Shown in pieces: positions 1 through 49,928 of a stretch of 64,000 nucleotides of DNA. The stretch's first letter is position 1, and each line of letters opens with the position of its first letter. A program made the translations under genes and the position numbers. Below the pieces are notes generated by a model. The model was given only the letters and a program-made list of their open reading frames with translations, searched no databases and was not told the DNA's origin. Source of the DNA: Chimonanthus salicifolius (taxonomy: Eukaryota > Streptophyta > Magnoliopsida > Laurales > Calycanthaceae); the NCBI GenBank assembly GCA_013350335.1, contig CM023538.1, positions 56,712,769 to 56,776,768 of the forward strand, given 5' to 3'.

Positions 1-101
1 GAAATCCTCAAGTTAAAACTTCTATTTCAAAACTACATTCATTCAATTTTTGTTTAAGTCTTAGATGATTTCCTTAAAGAAAACTCACATCATCTACCAT
101 T

Positions 102-103
102 AG

Positions 104-155
<52 letters not shown>
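102..155. repeat. (GA)n microsatellite
   Basis: About 27 uninterrupted AG dinucleotides. It lies just downstream of the minus-strand gene's stop codon, in its probable 3' UTR or flank. Confidence 0.95.
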
Positions 156-157
<2 letters not shown>

Positions 158-198
158 TACCATATACAGATACATCAGAGGCTTAAAATCACATTATA

Positions 199-3100
199 CT
201 ATTTGGAACTTGTGCTCTTTGCTTCTGGCAGCTGCTTCTGTACAGAACCCATTCTTGGTCTCTGGGGCATAATTTTCGGGTTGGTGAACCAGGTGGTGTA
301 GAGAAATTGCTTGTGGGGGCCTATATGGTTGCAAATTTGCCGAAGCTTCTGCCTCTCTCTCATCCATCTCAATATTATTTTCATGTGCCTTTTGCTCGTC
401 AATCCTCTCAACCCAACATCCTGCAATTTTTTAAGATAAAATGATCAACAAAGGCAACACAGCAATGTAGAATGAGGATTTTAACAAAACCAAAAGTGAA
501 CTGCAGTTGCACCATAAAATCTTTCAAACCAAAACAAGGGAACCAAAAAGAATGTAAAGCTGCTGAGTGGAATATGCTACAAGATGCATATCAGTTTATA
601 ATCCTCCTTGAGAAATATCAGAAATTTCACTGATAGCAAGATGTAAACAGCATACGAAATCCCCAAAACACGATAATGCTCAGAATTTACAAAGAAATGA
701 AGAGAAACTAAACAAAAAAAGTACACCTGAATGTCTTTTGGCAAGGCTCCGAATATAATCTAGCATATAGAAGCTCATTGGTTCTTTCTTGAGTCACTTT
801 CTGTCTTATCTGGCATAAGCATTTATTTGTAATTTTAAGTTCCTTTAACCTTTATGGCCAATGGCCATATCTCTGCTCTTCTAGAACTCATGAACAGACA
901 ACACCAAGGACAACAAAAGGATAACTATTAATGTCTTCAACAACATCCCTGACAAGAGCCTATAGCAAAGTTGGCAAGTGTTCACATTTGCAACCATTAA
1001 AGTTGAGGGTTCAAATCTACCATTTCAAAAATAAATAAATAAAGAAAAAGGCTCCTCATGTTTAAGTATGCGAATTCTCAGTCTAATGGTGTCCTTGTTG
1101 TGTAGCTGAGGATTCAAATCCACCATTTCAAAAATAAATAAATAAAGAAAAAGGTTCTTCATGTTGAAGTATGCAAATTCTCAGTTTTATGGTGTCCTTA
1201 TTGTGTTGGTGATTTATTTCCAACGAAGCCACCTTTGACCATCATCTTCCAGAAACAGTTTTCATCTTTTGGTTTAGTTTTTTATGCTCAGATTATTGGT
1301 ATTCTTTTTCTGGATTTTCTACCACTTTCAAGTCAGTCTTTTGCCCCATTTTCCTCTCAATCTGCACAGTAAAATGCCAGCAGATATTTTTAATCTTGGA
1401 TGTACACTATTAAATTGGAGACAGTGGGACCCCCATAGACCCCTACCGTTTTTAGCCCACTCATTCATCCAGTGTTTTTTATCATCACTCAAGATATTGT
1501 GGAGCCCACGCATAAGCCCTCCTTTTCAGACAACCTCGGACACCTGCGGATCCTTCTTTCATAGTTTGTGCCTTTCATCGATGATGATTCTCAGAAGATG
1601 AAGCCTTTATCTTTCAATCTTTTCATAAATGGGTCCAAATCAGTTAATCAAAGCATTAAGATTCTCCACAATGAAAATGATGAAGAAAAATGTCCATTCT
1701 TTTTTGTTGTATTCACCAGAGAATGGTGTTGAGTCTCAAACCTCATGTCCCCCATATTCCTCAATAGAATGATATTGTGGAATGAAAATATTGTTTCTTT
1801 AAGTTGCTCCTAGGGGTGCAACTTAGGCCGGGCCTAACCTGAACCCACATGAAAAAGCCCTAAAAAAATGGATTCGGGTTGACTTGGGCTCATTTTTGGG
1901 CCCAAATTAGATTTGGGTCGGGCTTGGGCCTAGTACACAACCCCGAGTTTAACCCGAAAACTTGAATTTGAGCCATATTCATACAATATATAGTTTTTAT
2001 TTTATAAAATAATACAAAAAATTTCCTTTTAAACCTAAAGAAATCTGAGCCCAGATAAGCCCACATATACATTTCGGGTTTGACATTGGGCAGGCCCTAC
2101 ATATACAACTTCGTGTCGAGCATGGGTTTTACTAGTTCGGATTTACTCGGGCCCGTCTGTTGACGGTGGCTCATATCCATCTTACCCGATCAAGAGATCA
2201 GCTGAAATAAAGGAATAGCAAATACTATTTACACGGTAGTTTCAAAGGGCAATTGTTAAGCATGGACTTGCCTAATCTGATAAGGAAACAACTAGAATAA
2301 ATATATACTATTCTAAGAACCGACCGACTGCATGGGATTGCATATATAAAGAGGGGCTGGCTGAATTACACATCAGCAGAAGATATCGTGCAATACAGAG
2401 AGAAGAGAGAAGGGGACTGCTATACACGGCGACAGAGAAAGGCTTTCTCTGAACCAGCCTAGGTGGATTTTACTAGTAGAACAGAGAGAAGGGGATACAC
2501 ACAGCAAGATCATAACTGACTTATTGTCGTGTGTCTTGTGGAGAGGATCAGATCGGTGGAGGACAGCAGCAGGTAGACACAGCACGACTGTGTGTGTGGG
2601 CAGCAGGAAGGGTCTGTGCGCTCAGACCCACATAGAGGCAGCATCAGAAGGGAATATCTTTGGTTAGACAAAGAGACAGTTGCTGATCGGTTTGTATAAG
2701 TCCCATTGCTGTGTGCAGTTTAAAGAAGAGGTTAAACTGGGTCCGATCTAATTCTCCGACAAAGGAATTTGCTCTTGTAATTGTAAATCTCTTTATTCTT
2801 TCTTAATAATATCTCTTTCACGCTCCGTGGACGTAGGCCGGATGGGGCCGAACCACGTAAATTTGCTTGTGCTGGTTTGTGCTTGATTTTCCCGTTCGAT
2901 TATTCTTGTTTATTCCGCTGTAAGCGCTAACACCGTCTTAGGCTCAGGTCCTTAAATTGCAATTCAGGCCCAGACTCTGACAGGCTCAAAACTCAACCCA
3001 ACCCACCCAAGTTGCAGCCCTAAGTTGCTCATTCAATTCTAAAACGAATGTACCAAGATCTTTTTTGGCTAGAAGCTATTTCACATGCATGCTATTTGAT

Positions 3101-6100
3101 AAGTAGATTGTCTTCACTTGGTTTGGATGATAAATCTCATTTTGATATCTGCGACACATCATGTTGCATCTCTTCCCCTTGAGGTTTTTTGTTGTTTCTT
3201 TCATTCATAACTTTGACTCCAATAGGCATAAGTTGTCCAACTTTTATCAAATGCATGTTTGTGGATTATTCCTCATCATGATAAGGTTATAAGTGCATTA
3301 ATCCAATGATACGGAAAGCAATATGTGTTTATGGATGTCACTTTCTTTGAAGACACTCCATATTTCTTAGACAATGGACCCAATTCCTAACCAAATGTTG
3401 TTCTTCCTCTGCCTGTTGACGTCCATCCTTTAAAACACCTTCAGGTATATAAGCAATAGTCGAAGCAAGTACAACCTGATCCTGCTCTTACTACACCTTC
3501 CACCTCGTCCAATAAAGCAAGTAATCTTCCTTCCTTTAATGATTCTAACTTCCATTCCACTTAGGAAAGGTAGACATTTTTGTACTAACCAATTGAATGC
3601 TTTGTCTTCCATAAATATGTTCCCAGTTCTTATTAGTCATTTCTTGCATTACTCAATTCTATTGGCCTTCTAAAGCATGTTGATATTGCACTTAAAGATC
3701 CTCTTAGGCGCACTGCTATGAAAGAATAAATGGTTGCTCTGGAAAAGAATAGTGCTTGGGAGATGACTGATTTACCTCCTAAAATCTCCAATCGGTTGCA
3801 AATGGCTCTAAAATATCAAATACAATCCTGATGGAAGCATTACCCATTATAAAGTATGTCTTCTTGTTAAAGGCTACAGTCGAACTTATGGTATCAATTA
3901 TCAGGAGACATTTGATAAAGTTGCAAAATTTAACTCTATTCTGTTCTTGACCTCCAATGCTACGAATCTTCATTGGCCATTACATTGACATGATGTCAAA
4001 AATGCATTTCTCCATGGAAATCTTAATAAGGAAATCTAAGGGTGAGGAACACAAAGTTTGTCTTCTTTACAAAGCTCTTTATGGATTGGAACAATCTCCT
4101 CATGCTTAGTTTGACAAATTCAGTAGAGCTTTTTCAACTATGGTCCCATTCGATGTAGTGCAAATAATTCAATGTTCGTTAAGAAACACCACACTATCAC
4201 AATTCTTATTGCGTATGTCGATGACGTTGTCATGACTAGAAATAATCCAACCATCATTACTGATCTAAAAGCTCATCTTAAGCAACGCTTCGAGATCAAG
4301 GACCTCTTAAGTACTTCCCAAGTATTGAAGTTGCCCCCTCCAAGGAAGGTATTGTTCATTCATAGCACAAGCTTTGGATTTGCTCCATGAAACTAGTAAA
4401 CTTGGCCAAACCAATAGACACTCCTCTAGAGCAAATAAAAAATTGAAGGAGATCAGGCAAATGGAGTCACTGACTTTCTAAGCCACATGTGGAATAGACA
4501 AAAGCTGACGGCGAGACTCTTTCCTAGGATCTTAGGGGTTAAGGCTTCCTCGAGATTTCCACTAGGTATTAATAGAGCAAGGACTCTAGTCGTATTTTAG
4601 TATTCAGATATCTCTTGCTTTCTGTCTTGTATCTTGTCTCTTATTTTTCTCTTGGGGTTTAAGCCTTACACCTCCTTTTGTACAATATCTTTCTCTTAAT
4701 ATAATTCATCTTAGTTACCGCTCAAAAAAAGAAAAAAAAAAAGAGACTTGCATGCACAACTTTTCTAATTTGATCGAGTGGGAGTCACTGAATATGATTG
4801 TGTCATTCACATAGTACCATGAGATCAAAAAGCTTATCATTATTAGAGTCATTAAGCTCATTTATCCGGACTTAACACTCATAATTGGATTTGGCAATTT
4901 TTGTTCTATAAGCCAACAACCCATGCGACACAAATAGGATTCAAACCCACAACATTGTGGTTGCAACAATGATCACTTACCAACTGTGCTATAAGCTTTT
5001 AGAATAGGCTGAAGTTTAAACCTTGAGATAACCATGCTAGAAATTCCAATTCGAAAAACCTAAATTAAACCTTCGCTTTTGAGCATCTAAAATTGCTACC
5101 ACTTGGGTCATTTTCAACTATAAAGAACATGATCGAAGAAAGGAGGTCTCATTGCCTCAAGAAGAAACCCTTTCGAGGACCATTGACCAGAATGGAGTCA
5201 CCCACCAATGAGATAAATTTTGTGACCTATCATTGCCAACTTGACCTGGACACTATCAGATGCATTAGAAAATCCTGAATAACATGGTTCTTTGAACTAT
5301 ATTCATTTACCACAACGATGTCAAGAAGAGGTTGTGGACTTTTTAGAAGAAAAAAAAAAGCACCTTGAAACATATAATGATCTCATTCATTATGTCATTC
5401 GACATAGTCAATAGTAATATTGGTAATCTGTTGTAAAAGTTGCTCGCTGAACAAGTTGCCTAAATTGGCATATGATTTAGCACTCCATCCACCTTCAAAC
5501 TCAAGATTAAGAATGTAGCATGGTTTCCTTTACCATGGCAACCCCAAAGAACAAATTTTTAGAATATCTACATCAAGTCATGCTTGAGAATCTTATAACA
5601 TTCTCAATAGAATGTAAAGAAGCCACCCTCAGTCCTAGGGCTTGTCTCTGTTTAGCTATAGAATATCACAATGGACTTCTTTTTCCAAGAGATCTATACC
5701 ATCATTCTACCTTTCCTTGCTAAGCCTCCAAAAATGATATGCCATCCAATGTAAGCCTAAACTAATGCTAATTGGAGTAAAGATCTTTAAAATCTTCATT
5801 ATTCTCTCCTACAAAGGACCTTCTTATTCAACCTCAATACCATTGATATGCACCTTGAAAATGTGCTTTTATCTAATTCAAGAATTGGCAACACACTGAA
5901 AGAAAGCTCTACATTATCACCTTCCTTGAGCTATATCACATTAGGTCATTGTAACCTTGATATCACTTCACTCTTGAAAATGTCTTGACTTCATTTTCCA
6001 GACCTACCTTCAATAACTTGACTACCTTCGTCTCCCTAACAAGCATCAAGTGCTCAGTAGGACAAGAGCCAATTGTTTATATTCAGTAGTGTTAGGTATT

Positions 6101-8171
6101 TGGTGAATTCTCTTTTTCTACTAAAATGAATGTTTGAGGGATTTTTTATCAATACGAAATGGTGGCAACTCAAATCGTCACGGCTTTCATAAGGACAGCA
6201 AATTCAGCTTGAGACAAACAAGTGTTTGAAGAAGTAAAGTTCATTAAAGAAAGTTGATGCCTGAAGAGGATATTTGAATTGTCACGGCTTATCACAGTAA
6301 ATATGAAGTTGAGCTTAAAAGAATGGCACTTCTAAATGGGATAACCATTCCCGTGTTCCATGCAAGTGTGGATGCTCAGGTCATAGACTGGATGCATGGG
6401 GCTTTCAAAATTGTAAGATCAAGAAATAGGGTGGAATCTTTAAGATAAGTTGGATGGACTCCAAAATCATGAACAGTATGAAATTTTGGCAGAATGGAAA
6501 GGTCTTGTTTAAGATTATGCAAAGGGCTCTTTTCCCTTTTTCACCACATGCCAATGGGTGTAGAATAGATAATTTTTCTGGTGTATCCCTCTATCCTTTC
6601 TTGACAGTGGAGACTACTTGTGACTACGACATCATACCACCCTCTCCCTCCCATTTGAACTATCGAGTACCTAAATTGACACCCATCCAATTGGTAATGC
6701 ACCACTAGATTAAAATTCACGTACTGTTTCTTATTGACCATGTAACTAGAAGGCAGAGACGGCATCAATACATAGAGTAGAAAGGTTACAAATCACAGGC
6801 ACGAGGAGAAGAGATAGACCACTTCAAATGTGGAGTAAAGGGATAAGAAAAGACATGACAAATAGTGTGGTAACTAATGGTATGGCTTATGATAAAATCA
6901 AATGAAGAAGTAGAATCGAAAACCGACCCCAAATAGATGGGATTTTGGCTATTGAGGGTTTGATGATGATAAGGATGATGTTCATTATTGACCATTAAAG
7001 ACCATGATATCAAGGGTTGTGATGATTACATCAAGGTGAGTTTTGGCCCTGTAATCGTCAGAAGATTCTATACACATCTCACCCTATCCCATATTCAGAA
7101 ACCTTCTACACAGTTGCATCCTATAGCATCTAAAACATTACACAAGAAGATAAGTGGCCCACAGCCTGACACGTGACATTCACTCCATTACAATTATCTC
7201 CAAGCAACACCGCAACACCCACTCTCCCTCTCTTCCAACTTACATGACTCCGTAACCCCCTGAAATCTCTACATACAACAACATAATGCTTACGCTCCCA
7301 ATTCCGACTCCTGTAACAGAAAAAACAATTACTTCCCATGTATCGTTTGTGCTCTTCTTACATCTTATGGTCTTCTTTATGACAATGAAATGACAATTGA
7401 ATACTTCGATGGTCCATGATTTGCATGTCCCAGTTACCACATTTTCACGGAAGAAGGAATGTGCAAAATTATTTGTTTTATCTTTATAGGGGTTCTTCTT
7501 CTTCTTCCTTTTTGAAATGGATCTTTATAGGGTTTCTCGACAGTGATGTCATGACAACAAGAATGATTTGTATGCAGTTCTTTTCCCATCGTAGAACCAA
7601 CATGGAATCAATGACCTTCCAAAGGACTGGAATTGTCTAGGCTTCTGATGAGAGGGCCTGTCTATGCATAATCGTAGAAAATCTGAGCAGTGATCAATTC
7701 AAAGTTAATTTTGCAGGTTGCATTATGAATTGTAATGGAGAATTGAATGATTCAAATATTTAAATGTTATTTGTTAAAAGGTGGAATACTTTGTTTGTTT
7801 TTATAGTTTTTATTTTTCACTTTTATAGTTGGATGCAAATCATTAATATTTCTTTGCTATACCATGAATTGCCATTAGTTCATTATCAAAAACAAAAGAT
7901 TCAACCATCTCATACTGTGATGTGGTTTGGCTTAATAAGGTTGAATATTTATGGGATTTTTTTTTTACTTTTTATGAAATGTTGTATTTATGACATTTTA
8001 AGAAAAAACCCAAAGACCAAAATGGCATTTTGTTCATGACATTTACATCTCAATAAAAAATTCATGTCCACAAATTACAGTATAATCCATTATATCCATT
8101 AAAAAAATTACACAAACCAACCCACATGGCGCTTTTCATGCAGAAACAAAATCAAACCACCTCAAAATTAC

Positions 8172-8205
<34 letters not shown>

Positions 8206-8556
8206 CACTTCGTTATTATGTGATGTGCAGAAGAAAAAAAAACAAGGAGCGATACCCAGAAGCAGAAACAAAGGATAAAGCATGATCCTACAGCTCAAAA
8301 AAAAAAAAAAAAATTCACAACAAATGAAAGGAATGGAATGGGATGGTAACGAGAAAAGAGAAAAAGTGTTAAGAGTTGAGCAAGGTACCTTAACATGTTC
8401 CCAAGTTTCAGCAATGGTGACAGGACCATGCTCCTTGATGATATCGAAAAGGACTCTTGTGATGGTTTGGGTTTGCTCAGGCGGGGTCTTCAGCTCGATT
8501 GGCTTCATCTTTGGCTTCGGTTTCTTCGCAAAGCACCTTATTGCTGTGGCAAACAT
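199..8556 (-). CDS. Small conserved plant protein, probably mitochondrial; two exons, 8-kb intron
   Basis: Two minus-strand exons join in phase 0: exon 1 at 8556-8389 (56 codons) and exon 2 at 420-199 (73 codons plus TAG), giving 129 residues. The donor after 8389 reads AAG|GTACCT and the acceptor before 420 reads TTGCAG|GATG. The N-terminus (MFATAIRCFAKKPKPK) is basic and lacks acidic residues, as expected of a mitochondrial presequence. Residues about 30-85 look like a small helix-turn-helix or winged-helix fold (ITRVLFDIIKEHGPVTIAE, then GLTSKRHMKIILRWMRE). Next comes a conserved-looking stretch, GPHKQFLYTTWFTNPK. I recall this type of protein as conserved across plants but cannot name it; a mitoribosome-associated role is only a guess. 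The 7968-bp intron is filled with transposon remains. The evidence for a real gene is the exon match across the intron and the good splice sites; no transcript was seen. Confidence 0.7.
953..1205 (+). repeat. tRNA-derived SINE remnant with a tandem-duplicated 3' half
   Basis: The sequence TAGCAAAGTTGGCAAG (A-box-like) followed by GGGTTCAAATC (B-box-like) marks a tRNA-derived SINE. Its 3' part, including an (AAAT)n tract, is repeated in tandem: about 1000-1102 and 1105-1205 align over roughly 100 bp with few differences. Confidence 0.6.
1810..3022. mobile_element. hAT-type MITE, interrupted by a solo copia LTR
   Basis: The flanks carry an 8-bp direct repeat AGTTGCTC (1802-1809 and 3023-3030). 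The ends form an inverted repeat: TAGGGGTGCAACTT on the left and AAGTTGCAGCCCTA on the right. An 8-bp TSD with short terminal inverted repeats is typical of hAT elements. Without the nested 775-bp LTR and its duplicated 5 bp, the element is about 433 bp, too short to code for a transposase. The interior is rich in GGGTTGGG-like words. Confidence 0.8.
2158..2932 (+). mobile_element. Solo LTR, probably Ty1/copia, 775 bp
   Basis: It starts TGTTGACGG and ends CGCTAACA (TG...CA) and is flanked by the 5-bp duplication CCGTC (2153-2157 and 2933-2937). A TATA box (TATATAAA, 2343-2350) lies inside. The 3' third (TAAATTTGCTTGTGCTGG...) resembles the end of plant copia LTRs. No internal domain is attached, so this is what remains after LTR-LTR recombination. 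It sits inside the MITE and is therefore younger than it. Confidence 0.85.
3060..4435 (+). pseudogene. Ty1/copia pol remnant (integrase end to reverse transcriptase)
   Basis: Pieces of a copia polyprotein appear in order but in changing frames. The integrase stretch FWLEAISHACYLISRL is near 3067-3114, and VTFFEDTPYF near 3340-3370. Reverse transcriptase pieces follow: NPDGSITHYKVCLLVKGYS and NYQETFDKVAKFNS near 3820-3940, DVKNAFLHGN near 3990-4020, and YVDDVV near 4213-4230, which corresponds to the copia catalytic YVDD box. Several stops and frameshifts make it non-functional. No LTRs are paired with it. It lies in the intron of the minus-strand gene. Confidence 0.85.
4440..4745 (+). mobile_element. 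LINE 3' end fragment with poly(A)
   Basis: The stretch ends TATCTTTCTCTTAATATAA then CATCTTAGTTACCGCTC, followed by an A-rich tail. This is the usual form of a plant L1 3' UTR. It closely resembles the tail of the intact-ended LINE near 47.2-47.3 kb. The boundary with the copia remnant is uncertain. Confidence 0.5.
4890..4998 (-). mobile_element. tRNA-derived SINE, minus strand
   Basis: Read on the minus strand, TAGCACAGTTGGTAAGTG (A box) is followed by GGGTTTGAATCC (B box). It resembles the SINE near 953. Ends and TSD were not resolved. Confidence 0.5.
4999..8150. other. Intron DNA, unassigned
   Basis: The rest of the intron of the 199-8556 gene. Only short, unlinked open frames appear on both strands, with no recognisable protein motif, RNA or paired repeat. 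It probably holds old transposon debris. Confidence 0.5.
8173..8203. repeat. (GA)n microsatellite
   Basis: About 15 AG repeats near the exon 1 end of the intron of the minus-strand gene. Confidence 0.9.
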
Positions 8557-10359
8557 GATGCCAATGTGCTGCTTAGAAGCTTCTATCTAGTGTATTTCAG
8601 TCCCTGCAGAAGACGTTTTGGCTGACCGGAATTCCAATGAATTCCACAGAATATCAGATTTTTCCCGGAAATCTAAGGAATCCCAGTACGCCTAAGTTTC
8701 AAGAGTTTCGCCCTTCCGTCAGTGCAGACAATCGTTGTGGGGTGAATTAAAAAGAATAAGAAATTGAAGCTTCATGAGTCTTTAAATTACTGATTCACAT
8801 AGATGATAGGTGACCGTGTAATTTTTTTTTTTCTAACGTAGCAGTAGAGGATTATTATTTTTTAAAAACGGCGAATACCGAGATATCAGCTGACCTACGA
8901 ACAAATAATTTAAAAAAAAAAAAAAGCACCGATATCATTAGATATCGGCCGTGTAAATTTTTTTGCTAAAATTTGAACTTCATTTAATTATAATAGCTTT
9001 GTGATTTTAGATTCTAAAATAGAAAATTATTAGTTTTTATAACGCATTTTAGATAGTTATGATCATAAAATTGAAATGATATATGTTTTTTTTTAGGTCC
9101 AGAGGTGTCCGGACATCGTACGTGACTAGTCCTCTGAGATGTGTGAAAATCTCCCTATCTGCATACACTCGATAAATCGATGTTGACCTTACTCTATACA
9201 TATTTTCATAAGAAGTGTCCCTTTATTGGAGCTCTCATAATTTGAATCCAAGACCTTCGATCTTGTTCCGAGACCAATTGGGATAACTCCTTGGAGTTTG
9301 AAAATGATATATGTGATAAGTGACATGAGTGTGAGTCATTGTTAGCAATTCGACATTTACAGTAGAAGTATGGATTGGAATAGTTCGACTACAATTAAGG
9401 GTCTAAAAATGGCTGATAAGGTATAAATTTTAGTATTTTTAGTTTTTTATTTTTTTTAAAAGTCATCTTAATTGTTTTTTGAGTTAAATCTTACATTAGA
9501 TATGATTTTAAGATAGCTCAAAAGCAAGTTCCTTCAAGTGTGAAAAGTAATTTTCTAATTTCAAACTTTTTTCCTTTAAAATTTATCCATTTTGAATTAT
9601 TTTTTCCTACTTTTTTTAAAATTTTCTCTAAGATAATACCAAATTTGAAGCTTTTTTAGAATATTTAATAAAATTATATTGAGTGTCAAATGGATATTTT
9701 TAAAGGTCTAAATGGGCCTAAATGAAATTATAAATTATGTCTAAATGAAAATAATTTTATGCAAGAGAAGATTGAAGAGGATAGAGTAGAAAGACTTGAA
9801 ATTGGTTTCCTAAAACAAAGAATAATGCATATATTTAGGTGAAGAAGAGGCACTAGTGATTTTCATTTTCGAATTTTCTTGATCTTCATAGCTTTTATTT
9901 GGATTGTGTTTGGATTAGAGAGATTATAGCTTTAATATCTATTATTTTTGTTTTTTTTTTTTCCATTTTTCTTCAATTTTTTTTTTTTTTTTATGATTGA
10001 ATACCATATAGTCCTTGCAATTTAATAATACAAGTGAGAGAATTTTGCAACACCTGTAGATCTATAAGGTAATTGCGGTGTTTTCAGACCCGATTCAATC
10101 CAAACATAGCTTGGAACCTTGTTTGTTTCCAGTGCCATCTCAAAACTCGATTAAGCATTCTAGCTTCCGCGTAGTCATTGGGTTTTATCAGTTTATTCTA
10201 CTTAGTCTACATTAAAATTATTTAAACTATTAACTTTATAGCCTCAAATCAAATTATTAAAACCTTTAAATAGTCTAATTTTGATTTATGATAAATGCTT
10301 TTTATTTGGTTGGGTTTAATATAACTTGCAGATGACATGTATCTTTCTTTAAAACTACA
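8557..10359. other. AT-rich intergenic DNA upstream of the minus-strand gene
   Basis: No coding signal was seen. It would include the promoter and 5' UTR of the minus-strand gene (about 8560-9000). A fragment rich in GATATCGG words lies at about 8870-8955 and belongs to the CGGCCGATAT repeat family seen elsewhere in the window. A SINE is listed separately. Confidence 0.6.
9086..9301 (-). mobile_element. SINE, minus strand, with 12-bp TSD
   Basis: The direct repeat AAATGATATATG flanks it (9074-9085 and 9302-9313). On the minus strand it reads GTTATCCCAATTGGT (A box) and GGATTCAAATT (B box), and ends in a poly(A) tract seen as T's at 9086-9094. Length, promoter boxes, tail and TSD all fit a tRNA-derived SINE. 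Confidence 0.8.
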
Positions 10360-10361
10360 TG

Positions 10362-10512
10362 TGGGTGTAGTTCAATTGGTTGAGTTCTATCTCAGAAAAT
10401 AGGACGTGATGGGTTTCATCTAGAATAAGTTAGTGTGCCCTTAGATAGAGATATCAACTGTAAGAATTTTATGCTGAGTATTCTGCGATTTTTCACGTAT
10501 AAATTTTAAAAT
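10362..10512 (+). mobile_element. tRNA-derived SINE
   Basis: GGGTGTAGTTCAATTGGTTGAG is an A-box region. The 3' half (GTGTGCCCTTAG..., TATGCTGAGTATTCTGCGAT) matches the SINE at 49758-49928, so both belong to one family. It lies just outside the RPT4 duplication unit. Confidence 0.65.
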
Positions 10513-10843
10513 AAAATATTAAAAAAATATTATTTTGCTAATTTTGGACAATTTTTCTAAAATGATAATTGTCAATATGATTGCATTGAACTTTGATAGA
10601 CCCCATAGACATCCCACTTTGACCCATGCCCAACTACCCGAATACCCGATATCCTTCACTGTGAGGCCCAACTCAACATAGACACCCAAACAGGACTGAT
10701 TCAACCCATCAGTCCGCTAAAGAATTGAATTTAAAATTGAATCACACTGAGTCGTGACTCATTTTAGATTTTACCATGGATGCGGCGAGCAGGTGGCGGC
10801 GGCGCCTCCTTCCTTCTTCTCTCGTCCGCGTTCGTGTCAATAA

Positions 10844-10849
10844 CACGTG
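10844..10849. promoter_or_regulatory. G-box (CACGTG) upstream of RPT4 copy 1
   Basis: The palindrome CACGTG lies within AACACGTGGCGG, 254 bp before the ATG, and is kept at the same place in copy 2 (51935-51940). A CCAAT motif (GCCAATCAAA) follows about 85 bp downstream in both. The position fits a promoter or 5' UTR element; function is inferred. Confidence 0.5.
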
Positions 10850-11102
10850 GCGGAAATCTGTGCAATGCCGGATTCCGGCTCCTCTTGCAGTTGCAACTGC
10901 CGTAGTGAATCCGTACTCAGTTTTTATCGGATTTAGCCGCCAATCAAATAATGACACGTTGACACAAGCTCCCGATGTCTGTTTCTTCCTAACTGCAAGT
11001 CACCTGTGAGTAAAACTTTTTCTTCTCCGATCAAGCAATCTCTTTCTTTCCCCAATCCCAGTCTCGTCTCAACTGAAAAATATCACTGATTTCTATCGCA
11101 AG

Positions 11103-48612
<37,510 letters not shown>

Positions 48613-49757
48613 ATTGTCCTCTGTTGTGAAGCCATGGATGCTGGGGCAGTGCAATGGATTTGATTTGGATAATGGTTTAATGCTGCCGAAGGTGAAACCA
48701 TTTTTGTGTTGGGTTTGAAATTGCGTTCTTTCTTAGGTTTGTGTCCATTGTAGCATCAATTCCATGATTCTTTCTTGTTGGGATTTCATATGAAGTCAAA
48801 ACTTACAGGTCACCGGAGTGATCCTCTGTTTTTTTTTTTTACACAGTGAAAGAATTTCATTACTTCATGTAAAGAACACAAATGCGATGTTCCATCGGCA
48901 ATAACAAAATGAATGTTTACACATTTACTAGCTTTTGATTCTGTATCTATACCAATGCAGATGTGTTTGGATGAGTGGACTGAGGAGGAAAGGATTAAAA
49001 AAGATTCTATAGCTTTTAATTCATCATCCTACGAGTGGGTTTTGGACTTATTTGATACATGAGGCTTGCGGGTGTTTATGTGTAACGTAAATTTGTCTCA
49101 CCTGCAATGTAGGATGAAGATACCTATACTTTTTTAAAATAAAAATTGAGCCGAGCAAGTGTCTAAACCTATTCTTAAGATCCTATGTTTTATTTATTTA
49201 TTCTAAAAAGTTGTCTGAAAGTGTTCATAAGAGATGAATTATAGATAAATTAATTTTGCATCTTTGTTGTATAACTCTTGAAAGAACTAACAATATTTTT
49301 TATAAGAACAAGCAAATAAGCAATAAAAAATCGTAATAGTTTCCAAATAGTTTATTGCTTATTTTGAATTTTGTCAATTTCATGGTCTGTTTGGAAACTA
49401 ATTGAAAATAGAGAAGAAAGCGAAAAAAAACCTAAAAGGTAGAAACAAGATAACTGTTAATGTAATGTCCAACTCATCTCATTACATCCATTATTAATTT
49501 GAAGTAGAATCATCACTCATGTAAACCTTCTAATTTGATTTGTACTGATGAGTTTGCTGAAAAAGTTTTATGCTCAGTATGGGACAATAAAAAATCTCTT
49601 TATTTCTTTTAATCGAGTTATTTGTTTCTTCATAAAATTATTTTTTAATTTTAAACTTTTGTGGTTTAAAATCATGACTTAATCGAATCAAAAATATTTC
49701 TAGTAAGTCTCACATTCAAATATAGTTCTTTTCAATCAACACATGATTGTAATAGGA

Positions 49758-49928
49758 CTGAATCTAGGTTTAACTCAGTTGGTTATCTCTTGTCTCAGGA
49801 AGAGGGAGGTCACAGGTTCGAGTCTCCATGGCCTAACCTTGGTGTGCCTTAGGGGTAGGAGTCTACCTGTGGGGGTCTTATGCTGGGTATCCTACAGTTT
49901 CCACACGTAAATTCAAAAAAAATATATA
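49758..49928 (+). mobile_element. SINE flanked by a 37-bp near-perfect duplication
   Basis: It begins TAGGTTTAACTCAGTTGG (A box), has GGTTCGAGTC (B box) and ends in A/T-rich tail sequence. The flank TATAGTTCTTTTCAATCAAC... is present on both sides (49721-49757 and 49929-49965) with one difference. Copy 2 has the empty site near 61986-62025. Confidence 0.8.

Noticed and set aside
5500..5960. Possible decayed coding region in the intron near 5.5-5.9 kb
   Set aside because: Conceptual translation on both strands gave only weak, unconvincing resemblance to LINE sequence, so no feature was called.
7130..7640. Overlapping short open frames on both strands in the intron of the minus-strand gene
   Set aside because: They have no shared motif, no splice partners and no similarity I recognise.
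10776..11009. Open frame before RPT4 copy 1 beginning MDAASRWRRRLL
   Set aside because: The matching region of copy 2 has a one-base difference that breaks the frame. It is better explained as promoter or 5' UTR.
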